A stretch of 64,000 nucleotides of DNA, from positions 62,001 through 126,000 of the forward strand of contig JAFKJU010000033.1 in NCBI GenBank assembly GCA_017305935.1, written 5' to 3'. Numbering within the stretch: position 1 is the stretch's first letter; each line of letters starts with the position of its first letter. Both the position numbers and the translations under genes were made by a program. The notes under the pieces are model-generated. The model made no database searches. It worked only from the letters and a program-made list of their open reading frames with translations, and was not told the origin of the DNA. Origin of the DNA: Hyphomicrobiales bacterium (GTDB lineage Bacteria > Pseudomonadota > Alphaproteobacteria > Rhizobiales > Rhizobiaceae). Positions 1 to 9,567 of this stretch are shown here, piece after piece.

Positions 1-1
1 C

Positions 2-175
2 CAGGAGGCGGCCGATGCGGTGCTTTCCGACGACGATATCGTCGACAGCCTGAAAGCGGCCGGTGTCGATCTGGCGCGCCGCACGGTCGCCAAATATCGC
101 GAGGCGATGAACATTCCCTCCTCCGTGCAGCGGCGGCGGGAGAAACGGGCGCTGTCCAAGGCCGGCCAAGGCTGA
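2..175 (+). CDS. rpoN: RNA polymerase sigma-54 factor, C-terminal end (partial)
   Basis: The window opens inside this gene; 57 codons remain before the TGA. The fragment contains [10 protein letters not shown], the RpoN box that reads the -24 promoter element, followed by the basic tail usual at the end of sigma-54. Sigma-54 directs transcription of nitrogen-related and other enhancer-dependent genes. The next two genes, hpf and ptsN, are its standard neighbours in proteobacteria, which confirms the call despite the short fragment. The 224 bases that follow before hpf carry no other gene. Confidence 0.95.
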   Translation, partial: QEAADAVLSDDDIVDSLKAAGVDLARRTVAKYREAMNIPSSVQRRREKRALSKAGQG

Positions 176-399
176 AGCCCCGGATGGTTGAAACCTCAAA
201 AAACCGTTAACGGGCTTGACTCCGCCCCTCACCGCGGATAGAAGCCCGCCGCACATCGACAGGATGGATTTTGGACCGATAAGCCCCCCGCTCGAAGGGC
301 ACGCACTCTCTTTAGGATGTTCGCCGCGCGAAATGCTTGGATGAAACAGGGCCTTGGCGTAGACTGGTACTCGCAAATCACTACAAGAAGGAAAATTCC

Positions 400-969
400 A
401 TGAGTGTCCGTGTATCCGGGAAACATATGGAGATTGGCGAAGCGTTCCGTCAGCGGATCGAAGGCCACATCGGGGAGGCAGTGACCAAGTATTTCGACGG
501 GGGATATTCGAGCCTGGTCACGGTTGAAAAGTCCGGTTCGCGTTTTTCTGCAGATTGCAAGATTCACCTGGACAGCGGGGTGAACCTGCATGCCACGGGA
601 GATGCAAACGATCCGCAAGCGGCATTCGATGGAGCGGCCGAGCGTATCGAAAAGCGCCTGCGCCGTTACAAGAGGAAACTGAAGGACCATCACAACGGCG
701 CAAACGGCAATGGTTCCGTCGCCTATACCGTGATGGATGCCGTCCCTGAAGAAGACGAAGAGATCGCCGAGGATTTCGCACCGACCATCGTCGCCGAAAG
801 CAGCAGACCGCTGCAGGTGATGTCGGTGGCGAGCGCGGTGATGGCTCTCGATATGACCGATGAGCCGGTCTTTCTGTTCCGCAGCCCCGGCCAGGAACAG
901 TTGAACATCGTCTACCGTCGTCGCGACGGCAATATCGGCTGGATCGATGCGGCCAGCATCAAGGGCTGA
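400..969 (+). CDS. hpf: Ribosome hibernation promoting factor, long form
   Basis: Predicted 189-residue protein that binds the small ribosomal subunit in slow growth and helps pair ribosomes into inactive 100S dimers. Residues 1 to about 100 form the S30AE/sigma-54 modulation domain (VRVSGKHMEIGEAFRQRIE), then comes an acidic linker (PEEDEEIAEDF) and a C-terminal dimerisation domain (ALDMTDEPVFLFR). This two-domain length marks the long HPF type. An upstream in-frame ATG at 337 exists, but the ATG at 400 is preceded by AAGAAGGAAAA and begins exactly where family members start. It lies between rpoN and ptsN. Confidence 0.95.
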   Translation: MSVRVSGKHMEIGEAFRQRIEGHIGEAVTKYFDGGYSSLVTVEKSGSRFSADCKIHLDSGVNLHATGDANDPQAAFDGAAERIEKRLRRYKRKLKDHHNGANGNGSVAYTVMDAVPEEDEEIAEDFAPTIVAESSRPLQVMSVASAVMALDMTDEPVFLFRSPGQEQLNIVYRRRDGNIGWIDAASIKG

Positions 970-1046
970 AAGGTGAGAACGGCGCGCCGGGCAGACACAC
1001 GCCCGGCGCGCCGGCCTTCTGCCGGCTACTGAAGGAAAAGACAAAA

Positions 1047-1511
1047 ATGGCATTGGCAGACCTGCTGCAGCAAGATGCGATCATCCCTGCCCTGAAGGTG
1101 AATTCCAAGAAACAGCTTCTTCAGGAACTGGCCGCGAAAGCCTCCAAGCAACTGGGGCTGCCGGAGCGGGAAATCTTCGACGTCATCCTCCAGCGCGAGC
1201 GGCTCGGCTCCACCGGCGTCGGCAACGGCATCGCCATCCCGCATGGCAAGCTTGCGCGCCTGCCGGCCATCACCGGCCTGTTCGCGCGGCTCGATTCGCC
1301 GATCGATTTCGAAGCGCTGGACGACCAGCCGGTCGATCTCGTTTTCCTGCTTCTGGCGCCCGAAGGCGCCGGCGCCGACCATCTCAAGGCGCTGTCGCGC
1401 ATCGCCCGCGTGCTGCGCGACCAGGATCTGGTCAGCAAGCTGCGCGCGACCGATTCCGCCTCGGCCATCTATGCCTTCCTGAACCAGGAAGAAGCCTCCA
1501 ACGCCGCCTGA
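1047..1511 (+). CDS. ptsN: PTS IIA-like nitrogen regulatory protein
   Basis: A 154-residue EIIA-Ntr protein, the end point of the regulatory PTS-Ntr phosphorelay, which links nitrogen and carbon status to potassium transport and other targets. The phosphorylated histidine is His66 in GNGIAIPHGK. The length and the LLAPEGAGADHLKAL stretch are typical. It is 77 bases after hpf, probably in the same transcription unit as rpoN-hpf, and ends just before a strong hairpin terminator. Confidence 0.95.
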   Translation: MALADLLQQDAIIPALKVNSKKQLLQELAAKASKQLGLPEREIFDVILQRERLGSTGVGNGIAIPHGKLARLPAITGLFARLDSPIDFEALDDQPVDLVFLLLAPEGAGADHLKALSRIARVLRDQDLVSKLRATDSASAIYAFLNQEEASNAA

Positions 1512-1536
1512 GGCGTTGTCGCCAACAACTCCCAAA

Positions 1537-1576
1537 GAAAAAGCGCTTTCGCGGAGACCGTGAAAGCGCTTTTTTC
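1537..1576. terminator. Bidirectional rho-independent terminator between ptsN and grpE
   Basis: Inverted repeat AAAAAGCGCTTTC ... GAAAGCGCTTTTTT with a 12-base loop and T-tracts on both strands. It separates convergent ptsN (+) and grpE (-). Confidence 0.85.
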
Positions 1577-1599
1577 GTCTCTGGACATTCAGGACGCGA

Positions 1600-2202
1600 T
1601 CAGACGTCCTTTTCGTTCTCGGCTGGGGCTTCCGTCTTGGCGCCACCCTTGGCGACGCCGACCATGGCCGGACGCAGGACGCGATCGCCGATCGAATAAC
1701 CGGCCTGCACGACCTGCACGACGGTGTTGTTCGGCACGGCGGGGTTGGGGATCTCGAACATCGCCTGATGGAAGTTGGGGTCGAACTTCTGGCCTTCGGC
1801 ATCGATCTGGCGCACGCCGTGGCGCTCCAGCGTCGACAGCATCAGGCGTTCGGTCATTTCCACGCCTTCGATCAGCGCGGTGAGACCGGCTTCGGCGCCG
1901 GCGCGCTGCTCCGCGGTGACCGAATCCAGCGCGCGGCGCAGGTTGTCGGAAACCGCCAGCATATCGCGCGCAAAACCGGTGACGGCATAGGCCTTGGCGT
2001 CCTTGACGTCGCGCTCGGTGCGGCGGCGCAGATTGTCCATCTCGGCGGCAAGGCGCAGAAACTTGTCACGCAGGTCGGCGTTCTCGGCCTTGAGCGTTTC
2101 CACCGGATCGACCGCGGCGACGTCCGCCTCGTTTACGGCCGCGGTCTCGGCAGCGGCTTTGTCCGCAGCTTCGGCTCCGCTCGTCGTGTTCTCGTCGGTC
2201 AT
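1600..2202 (-). CDS. grpE: Nucleotide exchange factor GrpE
   Basis: Predicted 200-residue cochaperone that releases ADP from DnaK. It has an acidic N-terminus, a long helical dimerisation region ([25 protein letters not shown]) and the C-terminal beta domain with [12 protein letters not shown] and [19 protein letters not shown], the GrpE signature. The reading frame stays open 41 codons upstream, but MTDENTTSG at 2202 is the family-like start. hrcA lies upstream on the same strand, separated by 208 bases that include an intergenic repeat. Confidence 0.95.
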   Translation of the reverse strand: MTDENTTSGAEAADKAAAETAAVNEADVAAVDPVETLKAENADLRDKFLRLAAEMDNLRRRTERDVKDAKAYAVTGFARDMLAVSDNLRRALDSVTAEQRAGAEAGLTALIEGVEMTERLMLSTLERHGVRQIDAEGQKFDPNFHQAMFEIPNPAVPNNTVVQVVQAGYSIGDRVLRPAMVGVAKGGAKTEAPAENEKDV

Positions 2203-2310
2203 GATGTATCTCCAGATCGATGATTGAATTTTGAGCCCGATATCGAGGTTCGAAGGGAAAAAATCAAGGGTCGGAGCGTTTTCACGACACGCCGAACCGG
2301 TTTTCCGCCC

Positions 2311-2414
2311 TAAAGCGCGTCGCAATCTTTCGGATTCGCTCTTCGCGCTTTGCGTTTGTTATTCGCATGTCGTTCTCGCAAATCCACCGCGCACTTTTGC
2401 GCCACCTGCTCTAG
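2311..2414. repeat. Rhizobial intergenic two-hairpin repeat, copy 1
   Basis: About 104 bases between grpE and hrcA starting TAAAGCG and ending GCTCTAG. It matches the 105-base copy at 24199-24303 along its whole length, including CTTTCGGATTCGC, TTCGCATGT and GCTCTAG. The right end overlaps hrcA: CTA at 2411-2413 is the reverse complement of the hrcA TAG stop. Just left of it at 2293-2307 is the separate AACCGGTTTTCC core seen also near 27605 and 50570. Confidence 0.75.
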
Positions 2415-3499
2415 GGACGCTGCCGCGACAGCCGCCCCATGATCTGCGCGGTATAATCGACCATCGGCACGATGCGCGCATAATTCAGCCGTGTCGGCCC
2501 GATGACGCCGACGGCGCCGACGATGCGGTCGTCCTCGTCGCGATAGGGCGCGACGATCAGCGACGAACCCGACAGCGAGAACAGCTTGTTTTCCGAGCCG
2601 ATGAAGATACGCACGCCCGAGCCGGTCTCGGCGAGGTTCAGGAGTTCGATCAGACTGTCCTTCTTTTCGAGGTCGTCGAACAGCAGCCGCAGGCGGTCGA
2701 CATCCTCGGCGCCGGCCAGCCCTTCGAGCAGGTTTGCCCGGCCGCGCACGATAAGCCGCGCCGGCATATCCTCGTCGCTGCCGCCCGACCAGACCGCCAG
2801 CCCGCGCTCGACCAGATCCTGCGACAGCGCATCCAGCTCGTTCGACACCGCGATCCTGAGCTTCTGCAACTGGCCGCGCAGCTCCGGCAGCGTATGGCCG
2901 ATCATATGGGCATTGAGGAAATTCGCCGCCTCCGTCAGCTGCGATGAGGTGATGCCGGCCGGCAGGTCGATGATGCGGTTTTCCACCTGGTCGTGCTCGC
3001 CGACCAGCACGACCAGCGCCTTGGTCGGTTCCAGGCGGATAAACTCGACATGCTTGAGCAGCGGATCGGATTTCGCGGTGATGACCAGGCCGGCGCCGCG
3101 CGACATGCCGGACAGCACCCGGCTCGCCTCGGTCATCAGGCTTTCAACCGGCTTGTCGCGCTGCGGAAGCCCGATCTGGCGCTCCATCGTCTGACGCTCC
3201 TCGGCCGAGAGGTCGCCGACCTGCATGAAGGCATCGACGAAAAAGCGCAGCCCCATCTGCGTCGGCAGGCGGCCGGCGCTGACATGCGGCGAATAGATAA
3301 GGCCGAGCTCTTCCAGGTCGCCCATGACGTTGCGCACCGAGGCTGGCGACAGCGACATCGGCAGCAGCCGCGACAGGTTGCGCGAGCCGAGCGGCTCGCC
3401 ATTGTCGATATAGCCCTCGACGATCCGCCGAAAGACTTCCCTGGAGCGCTCGTCCAGCGCTGCAATCGCGTCCTGTCCAGGCGGCTTGCGTAATGGCAT
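2411..3499 (-). CDS. hrcA: Heat-inducible transcription repressor HrcA
   Basis: A 362-residue repressor that binds CIRCE operators upstream of groESL-type operons and is controlled by GroEL. An N-terminal winged-helix region ([25 protein letters not shown] begins near residue 17) is followed by the HrcA core ([12 protein letters not shown]) and a GAF-like C-terminal region ([20 protein letters not shown]). It is upstream of grpE and divergent from rph. No CIRCE sequence was seen between hrcA and rph. The stop codon falls inside the end of an intergenic repeat. Confidence 0.95.
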   Translation of the reverse strand: MPLRKPPGQDAIAALDERSREVFRRIVEGYIDNGEPLGSRNLSRLLPMSLSPASVRNVMGDLEELGLIYSPHVSAGRLPTQMGLRFFVDAFMQVGDLSAEERQTMERQIGLPQRDKPVESLMTEASRVLSGMSRGAGLVITAKSDPLLKHVEFIRLEPTKALVVLVGEHDQVENRIIDLPAGITSSQLTEAANFLNAHMIGHTLPELRGQLQKLRIAVSNELDALSQDLVERGLAVWSGGSDEDMPARLIVRGRANLLEGLAGAEDVDRLRLLFDDLEKKDSLIELLNLAETGSGVRIFIGSENKLFSLSGSSLIVAPYRDEDDRIVGAVGVIGPTRLNYARIVPMVDYTAQIMGRLSRQRP

Positions 3500-3664
3500 C
3501 GTGGTCTGCGGTCACCCAATTGTTGCGTTCCTGCCAAATATAGTCATGTCGCGGCCGATATCAAAAGGGAATATGCGGGAAAGCGTCTTGCGTCCCACCG
3601 CCTTTTCCTTTGCAAATCATGGCCGCCGGCCTTAGAAGGCGTCATGTAACGGCAGGAGTTTCGA

Positions 3665-4381
3665 ATGCGGCCCTCAGGCAGAAAAACAGACCAGATGCGC
3701 AAGGTTTCCTTCGAGCGCGGCTTTTCCAAACATGCCGAGGGTTCCTGCCTCGTCAAGTTCGGCGATACGCATGTGCTGGTGACCGCCAGCCTTGAGGACA
3801 AGACGCCGCCATGGCTGCGCAACAGCGGCAAGGGCTGGGTGACCGCCGAATACGGCATGCTGCCGCGCGCCACTGGCGAGCGCACCCGCCGCGAGGCCGC
3901 CACCGGCAAGCAAGGCGGCCGCACGCAGGAAATCCAGCGCCTCATCGGCCGCTCGCTGCGCGCCGTCGTCGACCTCGAGGCGCTCGGCGAACGCCAGATC
4001 ACCATCGACTGCGACGTTCTGCAGGCCGACGGCGGCACCCGCACCGCCTCGATCACCGGCGGCTGGGTGGCACTTCACGATTGCCTGAAGTGGATGGAAA
4101 GCCGCAACATGGTCAAGGTCGAGCGCGTGCTCAAGGATCACATCGCGGCGATCTCCTGCGGCATCTTCGCCAACCAGCCGGTGATCGACCTCGATTATCT
4201 CGAAGACAGCGCCGCCGAGACCGACGCCAATTTCGTCATGACCGGCACCGGCGGCATCGTCGAGATCCAGGGCACGGCCGAAGGCAAGCCTTTCTCCGAA
4301 CAGGAATTCGCAAGCCTGATGCAGCTTGCCCGCGCCGGCATCGGCGAGCTGGTGACGCTGCAGAAGCAGGCAATCGCCTGA
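3665..4381 (+). CDS. rph: Ribonuclease PH
   Basis: A 238-residue phosphorolytic 3'-5' exoribonuclease that trims the 3' ends of tRNA precursors. The start MRPSGR, the [19 protein letters not shown] strand, TGERTRREA with the phosphate-binding arginines, RSLRAVVD and [18 protein letters not shown] are all diagnostic. It opens the rph-(VOC)-rdgB-hemW run on the plus strand, with 13 to 14-base gaps, so the genes are probably co-transcribed. It is divergent from hrcA across 165 bases. Confidence 0.96.
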   Translation: MRPSGRKTDQMRKVSFERGFSKHAEGSCLVKFGDTHVLVTASLEDKTPPWLRNSGKGWVTAEYGMLPRATGERTRREAATGKQGGRTQEIQRLIGRSLRAVVDLEALGERQITIDCDVLQADGGTRTASITGGWVALHDCLKWMESRNMVKVERVLKDHIAAISCGIFANQPVIDLDYLEDSAAETDANFVMTGTGGIVEIQGTAEGKPFSEQEFASLMQLARAGIGELVTLQKQAIA

Positions 4382-4394
4382 GGACCATGAAACC

Positions 4395-4814
4395 ATGAGC
4401 GCCGCCGCCGTCGAGGGCATTCTGGAAACCGCGCTTTATGCGCGCGCCCTCGACGCGGCCGAGCGCTTCTACCATGATATCCTCGGCCTCAACATCATCA
4501 CCCGGGTCAAGGACCGGCACGTCTTCTTCCGCTGCGGGGCAGGCGTGCTGCTGGTCTTCAATCCGGATGAGACGGTGAAACCGGCCGCGCCCGGCGCGCT
4601 GCCGGTGCCTGCCCACGGAACGACCGGCGCCGGCCATGCCTGCTTCCGCCTGGCGCGGGAAAAATTTGACGGCGTGATCACGCGGCTGACCGCAGCCGGC
4701 ATCGCCATCGAAGCCGATTTCGAATGGCCGATGGGCGGCCGCTCGATCTATTTCCGCGATCCGGCCGGCAACAGCCTCGAATGTGCCGAGCCCCGCATCT
4801 GGGGCATCGAATAG
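4395..4814 (+). CDS. VOC/glyoxalase-bleomycin resistance family protein
   Basis: A 139-residue single vicinal-oxygen-chelate fold protein. It shows the paired beta-alpha-beta-beta-beta modules: [20 protein letters not shown] in the first and [18 protein letters not shown] then [13 protein letters not shown] in the second. The RDPxGN...E ending supplies one expected metal ligand. The substrate cannot be predicted. It sits 13 bases after rph and 11 bases before rdgB, so it is probably part of that operon. Confidence 0.8.
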   Translation: MSAAAVEGILETALYARALDAAERFYHDILGLNIITRVKDRHVFFRCGAGVLLVFNPDETVKPAAPGALPVPAHGTTGAGHACFRLAREKFDGVITRLTAAGIAIEADFEWPMGGRSIYFRDPAGNSLECAEPRIWGIE

Positions 4815-4825
4815 GACTTTTGGAC

Positions 4826-5470
4826 ATGCGCAAGCTCGATACCCGCACCATCGTCGTCGCCAGCCACAATGCCGGCAAGATCCGCGAGATCGCCGATCTG
4901 ATCGGCCCCTTCGGCTTTTCGGCGAAATCGGCGGCCGACCTGAACTTCGAGGAGCCGGACGAAACCGGCACCACCTTCGAGGAAAACGCCGCGATCAAGG
5001 CGCTGGCCTCGGCGAAAGCCTCCGGCCTGCCGGCGTTGTCGGACGATTCCGGGCTGGTCATCGATGCGCTGGATGGAGCCCCCGGCGTCTACACCGCCAA
5101 CTGGGCCGAGCGCGAGGATGGAAGCCGCGATTTCGCCTGGGCCATGGAAAAGGTCGAAAAGGCTCTGGAGGAAAAGGGCACCATGGCGCGGGAGCAGCGC
5201 ACTGCCCGCTTCGTCAGCGTGCTCTGCCTCGCCTGGCCGGACGGGCATACCGAGCTGTTCCGCGGCGAGGTCGAGGGCCATGTGGTCTGGCCGCCGCGGG
5301 GCACGCAAGGGTTCGGCTACGACCCGGTCTTCCAGCCGGAAGGCTATGCCGAAACCTTCGGCGAGATGAGCGCCGAGCAGAAGCATGGCTGGAAGCCGGG
5401 CGATGCGCAGGCCCTGTCGCACCGGGCTCGTGCCTTCAAGCTGTTTGTCGAGACCTGCCTTGACGCCTGA
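4826..5470 (+). CDS. rdgB: XTP/dITP pyrophosphatase (house-cleaning NTPase)
   Basis: A 214-residue Ham1-family enzyme that hydrolyses XTP, ITP and dITP to monophosphates and so keeps deaminated purines out of nucleic acids. Motifs: [13 protein letters not shown] at the N-terminus, [33 protein letters not shown] and QGFGYDPVF. The ATG at 4826 is 11 bases after the VOC gene stop. Its end overlaps the likely TTG start of hemW. Confidence 0.95.
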   Translation: MRKLDTRTIVVASHNAGKIREIADLIGPFGFSAKSAADLNFEEPDETGTTFEENAAIKALASAKASGLPALSDDSGLVIDALDGAPGVYTANWAEREDGSRDFAWAMEKVEKALEEKGTMAREQRTARFVSVLCLAWPDGHTELFRGEVEGHVVWPPRGTQGFGYDPVFQPEGYAETFGEMSAEQKHGWKPGDAQALSHRARAFKLFVETCLDA

Positions 5471-6656
5471 TCTTCCCAATATCGGCCAAAGCCCGCTGCT
5501 GCCGGATACCGGCGAGCCGGGTTTTGGCGTTTATGTGCATTGGCCGTTCTGCGCGGCCAAATGCCCCTATTGCGATTTCAACAGCCATGTCCGCCACCAG
5601 CCGGTCGACCAGGAACGCTTTGCCGCCGCTTTCCTCAAGGAAACGGAATGGATGCGCCGCCTCAGCGGCCCGAAGACGGTCACCAGCATCTTCCTCGGCG
5701 GCGGCACGCCGTCGCTGATGGAGCCGGCGACGGTCGAGACTATCCTCAACGGCATCGCCCGCCACTGGCATGTGCCGGATGGTATCGAGATCACCATGGA
5801 GGCCAATCCCTCCAGCGTCGAGGCGACGCGGTTTCGCGGTTACCGGGCTGCCGGCGTCAACCGCGTTTCGCTCGGGGTGCAGGCGCTCAACGATACGGAT
5901 CTCAAATTCCTCGGCCGGTTGCATGACGTCGCCGATGCGCTGAAGGCCATTGGTCTGGCGCGCGACATCTTTCCGCGCATGTCCTTCGACCTGATCTATG
6001 CAAGGCCGCACCAGACGGTGGAGGCCTGGGAGAAGGAGTTGCGGCAGGCAATTTCCTACGCCGTCGACCACCTATCGCTCTACCAGTTGACCATCGAGGA
6101 AGACACGCCCTTCTTCAACCTGCACAAGGCCGGCAAGTTCATCGTGCCGGATGGCGACCAGTCCGCCCTGCTCTACGAGGCGACGCAGGAGATCACCGCC
6201 TCGGAGGGACTGCCGGCCTATGAGGTCTCGAACCATGCGAAGCCGGGCGCCGAAAGCCGCCACAACCTCACCTATTGGCGCTATGGCGATTATGCCGGCA
6301 TCGGGCCTGGCGCGCATGGACGGCTGACGCGCGGATCGGAAAAGCTGGCGACCGCCACCATGCGCCGGCCGGAAGGCTGGCTGGATCTCGTGGAAAAGCA
6401 CGGCCACGGCATTGTCGACGAGGAACGCCTGAGCCGCGACGAGCAGGCCGACGAGTTGCTGCTGATGGGGCTGAGATTGCGCGAGGGCGTCGATCTCGCC
6501 CGCTGGCAGCAATTGTCCGGGCGCGATCCCGATCCCGACCGCGAACAGGCGCTGCTGGAACATGGTTTCATCGAGCGGCTCGGCAATTCACGGCTGCGCT
6601 GCACGCCCCAGGGCATGTTGATCCTCGACGCTGTCGTTGCCGATCTCGCCTGCTGA
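5460..6656 (+). CDS. hemW: Radical SAM heme chaperone HemW
   Basis: About 398 residues, formerly called oxygen-independent coproporphyrinogen oxidase-like; HemW proteins hand heme to membrane acceptors. The radical SAM cluster motif CAAKCPYC lies near residue 30, after GVYVHWPF, and is followed by FLGGGTPSL and [25 protein letters not shown] is the HemW-type C-terminal region. The frame is open upstream to 5385, but TTG at 5460 overlaps the rdgB end and gives the N-terminus I expect for rhizobia; this start is an inference. Confidence 0.9.
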   Translation: MTPDLPNIGQSPLLPDTGEPGFGVYVHWPFCAAKCPYCDFNSHVRHQPVDQERFAAAFLKETEWMRRLSGPKTVTSIFLGGGTPSLMEPATVETILNGIARHWHVPDGIEITMEANPSSVEATRFRGYRAAGVNRVSLGVQALNDTDLKFLGRLHDVADALKAIGLARDIFPRMSFDLIYARPHQTVEAWEKELRQAISYAVDHLSLYQLTIEEDTPFFNLHKAGKFIVPDGDQSALLYEATQEITASEGLPAYEVSNHAKPGAESRHNLTYWRYGDYAGIGPGAHGRLTRGSEKLATATMRRPEGWLDLVEKHGHGIVDEERLSRDEQADELLLMGLRLREGVDLARWQQLSGRDPDPDREQALLEHGFIERLGNSRLRCTPQGMLILDAVVADLAC

Positions 6657-6668
6657 GTTTCTTGCCGC

Positions 6669-8228
6669 TTACGAAATCGTCCTGAAAACAAACGCAAAAA
6701 GCCCGCCTCCCCTCTCGGAAAGGCGGGCTTTTTCGATGAGATCCTCGATCTTGCGCACGGCATGCAGCACGGTCGTATGATCGCGCCCGCCAAAACGACG
6801 GCCGATTTCCGGGAAGGAGCGCGGCGTCAGCGTCTTCGACAGATACATGGCGATCTGGCGCGGCTTGACGATGACACGGGTGCGACGGTTGGAGACCAGC
6901 TCCTGGCGCGAGACGTTGTAGTGGCGGGCGACGACGCGCTGGATATCCTCAATGCGCACGCGCTTCGGCTCGGAGCCGACCAGATGCGCCAGCAATTCGT
7001 CCACCCGCTCCATCGACAGGTTCGGCTCGAAGGAGCGACGGAAGATCAGCTGGTTGAAGGCGCCTTCCAGTTCGCGGCCGCTGGCGGTGACGGTGCGCGC
7101 CACATGCGTCATGATCTCCTCGGAGATATCGACGGACGGGTCGTCCTGGCGCAGCACGGTGAGGCGCTGGCGCAGCATTTCCAGGCGCATATCGAAGTCC
7201 GGCGCGTCGAGTTCGATGGCGACGCCGCCCTGCAGGCGCGAACGCACCCGGGGATCGAGCGATTCCAGTTCCCAGGGGGCGCGGTCGGCGGCCACCACCA
7301 CCTGCTTGGCGCTATCGAGCAACATGTTGAGAAGATGGCAGAATTCGTGCTGGATCATCTTGCCCTGCAGGAACTGCATGTCGTCGATGATCAGAAGGTC
7401 GATGTTGCGCAGCGAATCCTTCAGCGTCAGCGCGTCGTTGTCGCGGATGGCGGTGGCGAAACGCCACATGAAATATTCGGCCGTCAGATAGACGACGCGC
7501 GGCGTGCGCTGGCTCTGGATCGCCGCATTGGCGACGGCCTGCAGCAAGTGCGTCTTGCCCAGTCCCACCGTCGAATGGATGAACAGCGGATTGAAGCGCA
7601 CCGCGCCCGGGCCGGCTTCCGCAATCGTCTTGGCGGCGGCGAGCGCCACGCGGTTCGACGAGCCCTCGACGAAGGTCGCGAAGGTGTAGCGGGAATCGAG
7701 CGGCGAGCCGAACAGCGGACTGTTGCTGCTGACCGGCGGCTGCGGGCGCTGCGGCACGCTGGCCGAAACGGCCTGGCCGACCGATTGCGGCGCGCTGCGG
7801 CGCAAGGGCGTCACAGCCTGCGGCGCGGGCGGATCGCCGGCCGGCGTTGCTTCCTCGGCGGCGGCCGGGCGGACGCTGCGGGTCGCGGTGCGGACCAGAA
7901 TTTCCACCTTGAGGATCTCTGCGTCTTCCGCCTGGAAGATGCCGGTGATCAGGTCGATATAGCGGTTGTTGATCCAGGATTTGAGGAACGTCGTCGGCAC
8001 CGTCAGCCGCACCACGCTCTTCGATACCGAATGGAGCTTGAGGCGAGCAAACCAGCTCGCATAGACGTCCTGCCCCACCTGGGCCTTCAAACGTGCGCTG
8101 AATCGTTCAAACAATGCGTCCGGCTTCATGTCCCGCCTTTCATTCGCAGTATCGCAGGCAGCCCCGAACGCCTCCGATGCCTTGTCCCCGTTTTCCAAAG
8201 CACCGGTCGCCATCATATTCATTTGCAT
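6669..8228 (-). CDS. dnaA: Chromosomal replication initiator protein DnaA
   Basis: Up to 519 residues. Domain I ([21 protein letters not shown]) is followed by a proline-rich linker, the AAA+ domain with Walker [11 protein letters not shown] and Walker [11 protein letters not shown], and the DNA-binding domain with [22 protein letters not shown] at 8228 has a GGAAGG Shine-Dalgarno; MKPDALF at 8129 is a credible shorter start. The last 20 or so codons run through the hairpin terminator at 6696-6733, yet the length after KIEDL is normal for DnaA. Convergent with hemW, 12 bases apart. Confidence 0.97.
   Translation of the reverse strand: MQMNMMATGALENGDKASEAFGAACDTANERRDMKPDALFERFSARLKAQVGQDVYASWFARLKLHSVSKSVVRLTVPTTFLKSWINNRYIDLITGIFQAEDAEILKVEILVRTATRSVRPAAAEEATPAGDPPAPQAVTPLRRSAPQSVGQAVSASVPQRPQPPVSSNSPLFGSPLDSRYTFATFVEGSSNRVALAAAKTIAEAGPGAVRFNPLFIHSTVGLGKTHLLQAVANAAIQSQRTPRVVYLTAEYFMWRFATAIRDNDALTLKDSLRNIDLLIIDDMQFLQGKMIQHEFCHLLNMLLDSAKQVVVAADRAPWELESLDPRVRSRLQGGVAIELDAPDFDMRLEMLRQRLTVLRQDDPSVDISEEIMTHVARTVTASGRELEGAFNQLIFRRSFEPNLSMERVDELLAHLVGSEPKRVRIEDIQRVVARHYNVSRQELVSNRRTRVIVKPRQIAMYLSKTLTPRSFPEIGRRFGGRDHTTVLHAVRKIEDLIEKARLSERGGGLFAFVFRTIS
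6696..6733. terminator. Terminator hairpin inside the 3' end of dnaA
   Basis: AAAAGCCCGCCT ... AGGCGGGCTTTT, a 12-base stem with T-runs on both strands. It serves hemW on the plus strand and lies within the last codons of dnaA on the minus strand, 27 to 64 bases before the dnaA stop end. Confidence 0.8.
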
Positions 8229-9046
8229 TTCGCCGCCTTCCAGAGTCCCATCGGGCGATTGCGATCATCGCCCGGTCACTATTCTTGTTCTGTCATGCCC
8301 CGGCGCAAGGTGGCCGGGACAGCTCAGGCTTCGGAGCGCCGGGCCGCAAGAAAGCGAACCGCGTCTCCACGAAGTCGGTTCATCCGACTTCGCCTGCGGC
8401 CGAAGCCGCGCCATCCGATCCCCATCCTCGTTCCTGGCGATCGAACCTCTTTCCCTCTCCTGCCGTCTCCTTGTCACCCGATGCCGGCGCCGCAGCCACG
8501 CGCCGCCCAACAACCAGAGCGCGCAGAAAGCCATCTGCGAAATCAGGATTTTTCCGCATGGGCCTGTCTGCCGATCTTTGAAAATACGGAACGGAACCGA
8601 TCCGCAGCAGGAGACAATACCATCCTCTCGCCGGTCGGGCGTTGCAATGTCGCCATACTGGAAAGGTGGTGTCCGCGCCCCCTGTTGAAAGGCATTTAGT
8701 CAGGATCAAATGGCAAGATCAATGATGAATTTTGCACGAAAAGAAGACGGGGCCATTGACTCCGGAGGCGCATTTTGACCGTCACAAAGCCCGTCATAAA
8801 GAATCGCTTTTGAATCAAGGGGATTCAAAAAAGCCGTTTTTGCCGGTGGCCGAAAAACAAAAAAAATAAAAAAGTTCTTGACTCGTCAAGGGGGCCGGGC
8901 GGCGCGGCAAGAGTCTCACAAAGGCGCAAAGACCTCGTGTAACCATTTGAAATTAAACAAATTTTTCTGTCACCATCCTGTCACCCCACTGACATCTTGA
9001 TGCCGTGCGCTCGCTTGAGGGCGGCTGGACGAATATCCAGAATCCG
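8229..9046. other. Long non-coding region upstream of dnaA
   Basis: About 800 bases between the dnaA start and the rpsT terminator without a convincing gene; the open frames across 8114-8709 lack recognisable protein features. The half nearest rpsT (8700-9000) is unusually A/T rich for this genome. It contains the GANTC cluster described separately and an inverted repeat GAAGTCGG-TTCAT-CCGACTTC at 8371-8391. No clear 9-mer DnaA box (TTATNCACA) was found, so I do not call an origin. Confidence 0.6.
8758..8915. promoter_or_regulatory. Cluster of CcrM (GANTC) methylation sites upstream of dnaA
   Basis: Six GANTC sites in 158 bases: GACTC 8758, GAATC 8801, GAATC 8812, GATTC 8822, GACTC 8880, GAGTC 8911. 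Random expectation is below one. CcrM methylates GANTC in alphaproteobacteria, and its methylation state controls dnaA transcription in Caulobacter; the same control here is an inference. Confidence 0.6.
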
Positions 9047-9074
9047 AAAAGCCCGGCCATAGGCCGGGCTTCTC
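9047..9074 (-). terminator. rho-independent terminator of rpsT
   Basis: On the minus strand, AAGCCCGGCC-TATG... GGCCGGGCTTTTC, a GC stem with a short loop and a T-run 25 bases after the rpsT stop. Confidence 0.85.
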
Positions 9075-9098
9075 ATAACCGTCAAATTTCGGCTTTTA

Positions 9099-9365
9099 TC
9101 AGGCGTTCAGAGCCTTCACGCGGTTCGCCAGACGCGAGACCTTGCGCGATGCGGTGTTGCGGTGCAACACGCCCTTGGTCGCGGCGCGCTGCAGTTCCGG
9201 CTGGGCGGCCTGGAGAGCGGCCTGGGCCTGGGCGGCGTCGCCGGAAGCGATGGCTTCCTCGACCTTGCGGATGAAGTTGCGGACCCGCGAGCGGCGCGAC
9301 TTGTTGATCTCGGTGCGGCGAGCGATCTTGCGGGTCGCCTTCTTCGCCGAAGTTGTATTGGCCAT
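9099..9365 (-). CDS. rpsT: 30S ribosomal protein S20
   Basis: 88 residues, the usual S20 length, starting [17 protein letters not shown] and rich in lysine and arginine, with the [15 protein letters not shown] stretch that contacts 16S rRNA. The upstream frame extends nine codons further, but the MANT start is universal for the family. A promoter with 17-base spacing lies about 120 bases upstream, leaving a long leader, and a terminator follows the stop. It is transcribed toward dnaA. Confidence 0.97.
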   Translation of the reverse strand: MANTTSAKKATRKIARRTEINKSRRSRVRNFIRKVEEAIASGDAAQAQAALQAAQPELQRAATKGVLHRNTASRKVSRLANRVKALNA

Positions 9366-9488
9366 AGATGCCTCTCTTCGAATTCGAACCAAACTCCGCC
9401 ATTGCCGCCCGGTCGTTGCGACCTATCGTTTCAGCCATGCGGGAGCATTTTTGGAAAACCGTCATAAGCTTTCCGAACTGTGGCCGGG

Positions 9489-9517
9489 CATATAACGCGA
9501 ATGCCGGGCGGCGTCAA
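9489..9517 (-). promoter_or_regulatory. Predicted sigma-70 type promoter of rpsT
   Basis: On the minus strand: -35 TTGACG at 9512-9517, exactly 17 bases, then -10 TATATG at 9489-9494. Transcription would start near 9482 and leave a leader of about 117 bases before the rpsT ATG. Confidence 0.7.
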
Positions 9518-9567
9518 CGCGCATTTTCCCGGATTTCGATTCCTTTTCAATCGCTCGGCCTTCCCGG

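Noticed and set aside
6762..8699. 645-codon plus-strand open frame opposite dnaA
   Set aside because: Shadow of dnaA; no protein motifs and composition typical of antisense frames.
8700..9046. Replication origin next to dnaA
   Set aside because: A/T-rich and GANTC-rich, but no DnaA box cluster was found, and in Rhizobiaceae the origin is usually near hemE, not dnaA.
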